From: Humitalea sp038249305 | GTDB taxonomy: Bacteria; Pseudomonadota; Alphaproteobacteria; Acetobacterales; Acetobacteraceae | Assembly: GCA_038249305.1 (NCBI GenBank) | Contig: JBBRWI010000113.1 | Location: forward strand, 1-12,178 | Direction of reading: 5' to 3' | DNA length: 12,178 bases | Notes under the pieces: model-generated | The model's database searches: none | What the model saw: only the letters and a program-made list of their open reading frames with translations | What the model was told of the DNA's origin: nothing | Shown here: piece by piece, positions 6,658 to 12,178 of the stretch | Numbering within the stretch: position 1 is the first letter of the stretch | How the letters are laid out: each line of letters starts with the position of its first letter | Made by a program: the position numbers and the translations under genes

Positions 6658-7440
6658 GTGGAGAGAAACGCGGCCCTCGTGCTGGACAGTGTGACGCATC
6701 TGGGCGCCGATGCGCGCGGGCGCGTTGTGCTCTGCGCGAGCCATGGCGGCGTCTACGCGGCCCGCTACGCCGCCCTGCGCGGGGTCGCCGCGGTGCTGCT
6801 GCACGATGCCGGCATCGGGCGCGAAAGGGTCGGTGTCGCGGGGCTCGCGGACTTGTCGATCCCCGCTGCCGCCTGCGGCGATGCGCCGATCGGCGATGGG
6901 GCTGCGATGGCGGCGCATGGCACGCTATCGGTGGTCAATGCGGCGGCGGCGGCCTTGGGTCTGCATCCTGGGATGCGGTGCCAAGCGGCGCTGGCGCTTA
7001 TCGCGGCGGCCAGGCTGCCGCCTGGTCCGATACCTCCGCCGATGCACGAAGCGCGGCACCGGTTGCTGGAACGCGGTGGCGTGACCGTCTGGGCCCTCGA
7101 TTCCAACGGCCTGGTCGAGACTTCGGATGCCGGGCACATCATCGTCACCGGCAGCCACGGGGCCTTGCTGGGGGGACGGCCGGAAACCGCGGTGAAGCAC
7201 CCCGTGCGTGCCGCCATCTACAACGACGCCGGTGGGGTCGCGACGCGCTTGCCGGTGCTGGATGACCGGAACATCGCGGGCGCCGTCGTGTCCTGCTTTT
7301 CGGCGCGCATCGGCGATGCGCTGTCCACATTTAACGACGGCTATATCTCCGCCGTGAACCGGACCGCTGCGGCGCGAGGGGGTCTGATCGGCCAATCCTG
7401 CCGCGAACTTGTCGATCTTCTTCTTGATGGGACACCCTGA
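6658..7440 (+). CDS. Unrecognised protein with two tandem copies of one domain
   Basis: I do not recognise a named family. The 260-residue protein has no signal peptide or membrane helix and is probably cytoplasmic. It consists of two similar halves, about residues 10-101 and 148-241. Matching landmarks recur at near-constant spacing: DS (10/148), SHG (28/166), DAG (50/190), IGD (78/218) and Asn (94/234). Each half reads as alternating strand and helix, suggesting two alpha/beta units packed as a pseudo-dimer. The halves are not equal: the first has SHGG and PIGD, the second SHGA and RIGD. A Pro-rich linker lies at about 121-128. The start is the GTG at 6658 with AGGA 9 nt upstream; the ATG at 6598 would overlap the divergent gene and add an Arg-rich stretch. 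The stop overlaps the next start by 1 nt, so it probably acts with the ThDP enzyme, perhaps as a small enzyme or accessory factor. Confidence 0.8.
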   Translation: MERNAALVLDSVTHLGADARGRVVLCASHGGVYAARYAALRGVAAVLLHDAGIGRERVGVAGLADLSIPAAACGDAPIGDGAAMAAHGTLSVVNAAAAALGLHPGMRCQAALALIAAARLPPGPIPPPMHEARHRLLERGGVTVWALDSNGLVETSDAGHIIVTGSHGALLGGRPETAVKHPVRAAIYNDAGGVATRLPVLDDRNIAGAVVSCFSARIGDALSTFNDGYISAVNRTAAARGGLIGQSCRELVDLLLDGTP

Positions 7441-9173
7441 TGCCTGCTGCGAATGCGACCCGCACAATGACCGGCGGCGACGCGATGGCCGAGATGCTGC
7501 GCCTGCACGAAGTCGGACCCATGTTCGGCATGGGCGGCTTCCAACTGCTGCCTTTCTACGACGCCTGCCGGCGACTGGGGCTGCGGCACCACCTGATCAA
7601 CGACGAACGCTGCGGCGCCTTCGCGGCGGATGCCTATGCGCGCGTGACCAACCGCCCAGGCGTCGCCGACGGCACCCTCGGCCCGGGGGCCACCAACCTC
7701 GCGACCGGCATGGCCGAGGCCTTCAACGCCGGCATGCCGATGATCTGCATCACCGGCGACACCAACCGTGAGTTCTCCTGGAAGAACATGACCCAGGAAG
7801 CGCGGCAACTGGAGGTGTTGAAGCCGCTGGCGAAGGAGATCATCCGCATCGAGGTCATCAAGCGCATCCCCGAGGCCTTTCGTCGCGCCTTCGCCATTGC
7901 CACGTCCGGCCGCCCCGGCCCCGTCGTGATCGACGTGCCGGAGGACATCGCCCATGGCTCCTTCGATTTCGACATGACGGATTTCTGGATCGATCCGGGC
8001 ACGCTGAAGGCCCAGGCACGGCGGTCCCGCCCCGATGCCGACGACATCGCCCGTGCCGCAGCCCTGTTGGGCCGCGCCGAACGCCCGCTGATCCTGGCCG
8101 GTGGCGGCGTGCATATCTCCGAGGCCTATGGCGCGCTGCTGGACTTGGCCGAAGCCGAGGGCATGCCCGTCGCCCACACCATGTCCGGCAAGGGGGCGAT
8201 CGCCTGCACCCACCCGCTCAGTGCCGGCGTGTTCGGTCGTTATGATCGCATCGCCAACGCGCTGATCGCCGAGGCCGACTGCCTGCTGGTGGTTGGCTGC
8301 AAGCTGGGGGAGATCGCGACCAAGCGGTTTTCGCTCTTCAACGCCGGCACGCCGATGATCCACCTGGAAGTATCGGCCGAGGAAATCGGCCGCACCACGC
8401 GGGCCGATGTCGCCCTGGTCGGCGATGCCCACTGCGGCCTCGCTGACCTGCGCGCGGCCTTGCAGGGTGGTGCCGCACGGCGAACCGGCTGGACCGGATC
8501 GATCCCCGCCCGCATGGCCGCCTGGCGGGAAACCGCGCGCGAAAAGCTCGAAGCGACCGAACGCCCGATCAACGTGGGCCGCCTGATGGGCGAGTTGAAC
8601 CGCGTTCTGCCCGCCGATGCCGTACTGGTGGCCGATGGCGGCTTTGCCGGGCATTGGGGCGGGCTGCTGTTCGACACCAAGCAGGCCGGGCGCGGCTTTG
8701 TTGCCGACCGGGGCTTTGCCAGCATCGGCTATGGCGTGCCGGGCGGCATCGGTGCGCAGCTGGGCGTCGGGCCTGATCGCCGGGTGGTGGCGCTGACCGG
8801 CGACGGCGGTTTCAACATGAGCCTCGGCGACCTGGAGACCGCCCGCCGCGTCGGCGCGCCGATCGTGGTCTGCGTCTTCAACAATGCCGCCTCGGGCTAC
8901 GTGAAGGCGCTGCAGCACGCGGTCTTCGGGCCTGGCGCCTACCAGTCGTCCGACCTGGTCGAGATGGACTACGCCGCCATAGCCAATGCCATGGGCTGCA
9001 AGGGCATCAGGGTCGAGGACCCGGAGACTCTGGCCGACGCGCTGCGTGAAGGGCTTGCGAACATCGCAACGCCCACCGTGATCGACATCATCGTCACGCG
9101 CGACCCTGCGCGCATGCTGCCGGCCGCCGACAACCGTACGTTGAAGGTGGAGAAGGGTGACCGCCCGGTGTGA
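7440..9173 (+). CDS. ThDP-dependent enzyme, acetolactate synthase-like family
   Basis: A 577-residue protein with the three-domain layout of the acetolactate synthase/2-oxoacid decarboxylase family. The N-terminal PYR domain carries the ThDP-activating Glu56 in INDERCGAFAADAYARVT, followed by LGPGATNLATGMAEA. The central domain contains RPLILAGGGVHIS. The C-terminal PP domain has the cofactor motif GDGGFNMS (GDG at 454-456) ending in NN at 481-482, exactly 24 residues later. It should join or split carbon-carbon bonds next to a carbonyl. The substrate is not readable from sequence; acetolactate synthase proper is unlikely because no small regulatory subunit is adjacent, while sulfoacetaldehyde acetyltransferase-like or decarboxylase roles remain open. 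The ATG overlaps the upstream stop (TGATG), so the two are translationally coupled. Confidence 0.9.
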   Translation: MPAANATRTMTGGDAMAEMLRLHEVGPMFGMGGFQLLPFYDACRRLGLRHHLINDERCGAFAADAYARVTNRPGVADGTLGPGATNLATGMAEAFNAGMPMICITGDTNREFSWKNMTQEARQLEVLKPLAKEIIRIEVIKRIPEAFRRAFAIATSGRPGPVVIDVPEDIAHGSFDFDMTDFWIDPGTLKAQARRSRPDADDIARAAALLGRAERPLILAGGGVHISEAYGALLDLAEAEGMPVAHTMSGKGAIACTHPLSAGVFGRYDRIANALIAEADCLLVVGCKLGEIATKRFSLFNAGTPMIHLEVSAEEIGRTTRADVALVGDAHCGLADLRAALQGGAARRTGWTGSIPARMAAWRETAREKLEATERPINVGRLMGELNRVLPADAVLVADGGFAGHWGGLLFDTKQAGRGFVADRGFASIGYGVPGGIGAQLGVGPDRRVVALTGDGGFNMSLGDLETARRVGAPIVVCVFNNAASGYVKALQHAVFGPGAYQSSDLVEMDYAAIANAMGCKGIRVEDPETLADALREGLANIATPTVIDIIVTRDPARMLPAADNRTLKVEKGDRPV

Positions 9174-9183
9174 ATGGCATTCA
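9171..9183. promoter_or_regulatory. Palindrome over the stop of the ThDP gene
   Basis: TGAATG and CATTCA flank a single G, a perfect 13-bp interrupted palindrome that includes the TGA stop. It begins the only sizeable gap (89 nt) in the plus-strand cluster. The gap has no T run after a hairpin, so no terminator is seen, and I find no clear promoter. It may be an operator for the downstream pair of genes or chance. Confidence 0.2.
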
Positions 9184-9245
9184 TGTGATTTTCATCGAAA
9201 CCCCCCCACGCGGGTTGGCCCAGGACACACTAGGCTGACACGGCT

Positions 9246-9252
9246 GGAGGAG
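9246..9252 (+). promoter_or_regulatory. Strong ribosome binding site, FMN/Fe-S gene
   Basis: GGAGGAG lies 10 nt before the ATG at 9263. It is the strongest Shine-Dalgarno match in the plus-strand cluster, so this gene is likely translated independently of the upstream pair. Confidence 0.6.
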
Positions 9253-9262
9253 ACCCGACGAC

Positions 9263-10894
9263 ATGGACCGCATCACGCTGGCCCTGACACCACGTTACAT
9301 CAGCCTCACCCTGGCCGCGCTGCTGATGGTGGTCTGTGCGGTGGCCTTGGTGGCCGGCGGCCATTGGGTGCTCTGGATCGGGCTGCTGATCGGCACCGGG
9401 TTGACCGCACTCGGCTTTCGCGACCTGTTCAACACGCGTCACGCGATCCTGCGCAGCTACCCCATCTCGGCGCACCTGCGATTCCTGATGGAGAGCATCC
9501 GCCCTGAGATGCGGCAGTATTTCTTCGAGGATGAGAAGACCGGCGCGCCGTTCAGCCGCGACAAGCGGGCATTGATCTATCAGCGGGCGAAGATGCAGTT
9601 GGACAAGCGACCCTTCGGCACCCAATACGACGTTTACGGCGATGGCTTCGAATGGCTGCATCATTCCATCGCGGCGCGGGCGCCGGACCGCACGCCGTTC
9701 CGTCTGACCATCGGCGGGCCGGACTGCACGCAGCCCTACGACGCCTCGGTGTTCAACATATCGGCGATGAGTTTCGGCTCGCTGTCAGCGAACGCCATCC
9801 TGGCGCTGAACACCGGCGCCAGGCGCGGCAACTTCGCCCATGACACCGGCGAAGGCGGCTTCAGCCCGCACCATGCCAAGGGCGGTGGCGACATCATCTG
9901 GGAAATCGGCTCGGGCTATTTCGGTGCGCGCAATCCGGACGGCACCTTCTCCCCCGAGCGTTTTGCCGCCACAGCCTCCGCGCCGCAGATCAAGATGGTC
10001 GAGCTGAAGCTCAGCCAGGGGGCCAAGCCCGGCCACGGCGGCGTCCTGCCATCGGCCAAGGTCAGCGCAGAAATCTCGGCGACCCGCGGCGTGCCGATGG
10101 GGCAGGATTGCATTTCACCCTCCTGGCACACCGCCTTCTCAACCCCGGTTGAGATGATGCGTTTCATCGGCGACATGCGGCGCCTGTCGGGCGGCAAGCC
10201 CGCGGGGTTCAAACTCTGCGTCGGACACCCGTGGGAGTTCCTGGCGATCTGCAAGGCCATGCTGGAGACCGGCATCACCCCCGACTTCATCGTCATCGAC
10301 GGCAAGGAAGGCGGCACCGGGGCCGCGCCGCTTGAATTCATGGATCACCTGGGCATGCCGCTGCGCGAAGGTCTTTCCTTTGTGCACAACGCACTGATCG
10401 GGATCGGCGTGCGGGACCGGATCAAGCTGGGGGCAAGCGGCAAGATCGCCACCGGCTTCGACATCGCCCGCGCCTTTGCCCTGGGCGCAGACTGGTGCAA
10501 CTCAGCCCGCGGCTTCATGTTCGCGCTAGGCTGCATCCAGTCGCTCTCCTGCCACACCGACCGCTGCCCGACCGGGGTCGCGACACAAGACCCGACGCGC
10601 GCGCGCGCCCTGGTCGTGCCCGACAAGGCGACACGGGTGTTCCAGTTCCACGAAGCAACGCTTCAAGCCCTGGCGGAACTCGTCGCCGCCGCGGGGCTGG
10701 AACATCCCTCGCAGTTGCGCGCCGATCACCTCATCCGCCGCGTGTCGCAGCATGACACGCGCAGCTTTGCCGAACTCTATCCTCGCCTGGCCAGCGGCGC
10801 GCTATTGCGGGGGACCGACGATCCGCGCTTCAGCCGGGCCTGGGAGATGGCGGATGCGCATTCCTTTGCGCCTCGGCGCGAACATGTTGCCTGA
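9263..10894 (+). CDS. Membrane-anchored FMN/Fe-S glutamate synthase-domain protein
   Basis: A 543-residue protein of the FMN-binding glutamate-synthase family. Two hydrophobic segments (about residues 12-31 and 35-51) anchor the N-terminus in the inner membrane. The rest matches the FMN barrel of the large glutamate synthase subunit: SAMSFGSLSANAI, DTGEGGFSPHH, KPGHGG, IDGKEGGTGAAP, and CNSARGFMFALGC. Cys424, Cys430 and Cys435 (C-x5-C-x4-C) reproduce the spacing of the three ligands of the 3Fe-4S cluster. The N-terminal glutamine amidotransferase domain of true GltB is absent, and no GltD-like subunit is next to it. It is therefore probably an oxidoreductase that does not use glutamine; its substrate is unknown. 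The start at 9263 is supported by GGAGGAG. It is followed after 2 nt by the acyl-CoA synthetase gene. Confidence 0.9.
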   Translation: MDRITLALTPRYISLTLAALLMVVCAVALVAGGHWVLWIGLLIGTGLTALGFRDLFNTRHAILRSYPISAHLRFLMESIRPEMRQYFFEDEKTGAPFSRDKRALIYQRAKMQLDKRPFGTQYDVYGDGFEWLHHSIAARAPDRTPFRLTIGGPDCTQPYDASVFNISAMSFGSLSANAILALNTGARRGNFAHDTGEGGFSPHHAKGGGDIIWEIGSGYFGARNPDGTFSPERFAATASAPQIKMVELKLSQGAKPGHGGVLPSAKVSAEISATRGVPMGQDCISPSWHTAFSTPVEMMRFIGDMRRLSGGKPAGFKLCVGHPWEFLAICKAMLETGITPDFIVIDGKEGGTGAAPLEFMDHLGMPLREGLSFVHNALIGIGVRDRIKLGASGKIATGFDIARAFALGADWCNSARGFMFALGCIQSLSCHTDRCPTGVATQDPTRARALVVPDKATRVFQFHEATLQALAELVAAAGLEHPSQLRADHLIRRVSQHDTRSFAELYPRLASGALLRGTDDPRFSRAWEMADAHSFAPRREHVA

Positions 10895-10896
10895 CG

Positions 10897-12178
10897 ATGG
10901 CGGCGGCGGCCAATCTCGGTCGGCTACTGACGCAGACGGCACGCCGGCTGCCCAATGCCCCGGGCCTGGTCTGGCGCGACCGCGTCTGGTCCTGGCGGGA
11001 GATCGATGCGCGGGTCGATCGCCTGGCCTCGGTGCTGCGCGCCGCGGGGGTCACACCGCGCGATCGGGTGCTGGTGCACAGCCGCAATACCAATGCGATG
11101 TTCGAAAGCATGTGGGCCTGCTTCAAGATCGGCGCGGTCTGGGTGCCGACGAACCATCGCCTCACGCCAGCCGAAGTCGGCATCCTCGCGACCGATAGCC
11201 GCCCGGTCGCGATGATCCGCGATAGAGGCTTCCGCGCCCATGCGGATGTCGTGACCTCGGCACGCATCATGCTGGCGGTCGGCGACGCCGGTCCGGGTGA
11301 GATCGACTACGAAGCCGCACTCGCGCAGACCACACCCCCGCCCGCCGATCATGAGCACCCGGTGGCACCCGGCGATCCTTGCTGGTTCTTCTTCACCAGC
11401 GGCACCACCGGTCGCCCCAAGGCCGCGGTATTGACCCATGGCCAGATGGGCTTCGTCGTCACCAACCATCTGGCGGACCTGATGCCAGGGCTGACCGAGG
11501 TGGGCGCATCGCTGGTGGTTGCACCGCTGTCGCACGGGGCCGGCATCCATGCCCTGGCGAATGTTGCGCGCGGTGCGAAAAGCATCCTGCTGCCCGAGGA
11601 ACGACTGGACGTCGCCGCGGCCTGGCAACTGATCGCAACGCACCGGGTGAGCAACATGTTCACCGTACCGACGATCCTGATCGCGCTGGTCGATGGCGCG
11701 CCGCCGGATGCCGACGCCTCCAGCCTGCGCCATGCGATCTATGCCGGGGCGCCGATGTACCAGGCCGACCAGGATCGCACCCGCCGCCTGCTGGGCCATG
11801 CCATGACGCAATACTTTGGCCTGGGCGAGGTCACGGGCAACATCACGGTCCTGCGCCCCGACCAGCACGACCTCGCGCCCGGCAGTTGCGGTATGCCGCG
11901 TACCGGGATGGAGGTCGCCATCCTTGATGCGGCGGGCACGCGCCTGCCGCCCGACACCAAGGGCGAAATCTGCGTCCGTGGACCGGCCGTATTCGCCGGC
12001 TACTTCGAGAATGACGCGGCGACGCAAGCAGCCTTCTCTGGCGGCTGGTTTCACACCGGCGACCTCGGCCACCTCGATGCGCGCGGCTTCCTGTTCATCA
12101 CCGGCCGCCAGTCGGACATGTATATCTCGGGCGGCAGCAACGTCTATCCGCGTGAGGTCGAGGAAGCCCTGCTGCTGC
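10897..12178 (+). CDS. Acyl-CoA synthetase (AMP-forming), 3' end cut off
   Basis: An open frame runs from the ATG at 10897 past the window end; 427 residues are visible of an expected 500 or so. It belongs to the ANL adenylate-forming superfamily, which activates a carboxylic acid with ATP and then forms the CoA thioester. The phosphate-binding loop TSGTTGRPK is at 167-175, the A5 region reads YFGLGEVTG from residue 306, GWFHTGDLG contains the ribose-binding Asp389, and SGGSNVYPREVEEALL begins the C-terminal domain. The catalytic Lys of motif A10 would lie beyond the edge. A5 has GE where TE is commoner, and SGGSN replaces the usual GGEN, so the subfamily is unusual. It starts 2 nt after the FMN/Fe-S gene with no ribosome binding site, implying coupling. 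Acid chain length is not predictable. Confidence 0.88.
   Translation, partial: MAAAANLGRLLTQTARRLPNAPGLVWRDRVWSWREIDARVDRLASVLRAAGVTPRDRVLVHSRNTNAMFESMWACFKIGAVWVPTNHRLTPAEVGILATDSRPVAMIRDRGFRAHADVVTSARIMLAVGDAGPGEIDYEAALAQTTPPPADHEHPVAPGDPCWFFFTSGTTGRPKAAVLTHGQMGFVVTNHLADLMPGLTEVGASLVVAPLSHGAGIHALANVARGAKSILLPEERLDVAAAWQLIATHRVSNMFTVPTILIALVDGAPPDADASSLRHAIYAGAPMYQADQDRTRRLLGHAMTQYFGLGEVTGNITVLRPDQHDLAPGSCGMPRTGMEVAILDAAGTRLPPDTKGEICVRGPAVFAGYFENDAATQAAFSGGWFHTGDLGHLDARGFLFITGRQSDMYISGGSNVYPREVEEALLL

Noticed and set aside
7341..8918. 525-codon minus-strand open frame opposite the ThDP enzyme
   Set aside because: Antisense by-product of high GC; the plus strand carries the catalytic Glu and most of an intact ThDP enzyme.
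9201..9222. C-tract and CCC...GGG hairpin between the ThDP and FMN/Fe-S genes
   Set aside because: Stem of only about 3 bp and no T run, so not a terminator.
10924..12072. 382-codon minus-strand open frame opposite the acyl-CoA ligase
   Set aside because: The plus strand encodes clear A3, A5 and A7 motifs; the minus reading has none.

Overview
This looks like a chromosomal segment of a high-GC alphaproteobacterium. The assignment is an inference from the very high GC content, GC-rich third codon positions, GGAG-type ribosome binding sites, a TRAP carboxylate transporter and the mix of gene families. An Acetobacteraceae/Rhodospirillales-like host is plausible, but nothing here proves it. No rRNA, tRNA, CRISPR array, insertion sequence or integrase was found.

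Layout. Bases 1-1024 hold no intact gene. The only recognisable content is a decayed minus-strand copy (138-326) of the glycine-zipper lipoprotein gene that lies intact about 1 kb away, with a weak terminator-like hairpin beyond it, an operator-like palindrome and a longer inverted repeat. Bases 1025-6604 form a tightly packed minus-strand cluster, read in the order E1-alpha, E1-beta (a ThDP-dependent 2-oxoacid/acetoin-type dehydrogenase E1 pair), dctP, dctQ, dctM (a complete TRAP transporter), a secreted Rap1a/Tai-like protein, and a glycine-zipper lipoprotein. Several joins are ATGA/GTGA overlaps or 1-3 nt gaps. From only 53 bp away, a plus-strand cluster (6658 to the window end) runs in the opposite direction: an unrecognised 260-residue protein made of two tandem copies of one domain, an acetolactate-synthase-type ThDP enzyme (1-nt overlap), a membrane-anchored FMN/Fe-S protein of the glutamate-synthase-domain family, and an acyl-CoA synthetase cut by the window edge.

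How the genes could work together (inference). The TRAP system would import a small carboxylate. The E1 pair and the acetolactate-synthase-like enzyme both perform ThDP chemistry on 2-oxo acids or related compounds. The acyl-CoA ligase would activate an acid product, and the FMN/Fe-S protein could supply a redox step. No E2 or E3 subunit is visible, so the electron or acyl acceptor of the E1 pair is unknown. The most novel element is the duplicated-domain protein at 6658-7440, which is translationally coupled to the ThDP enzyme and probably acts with it.
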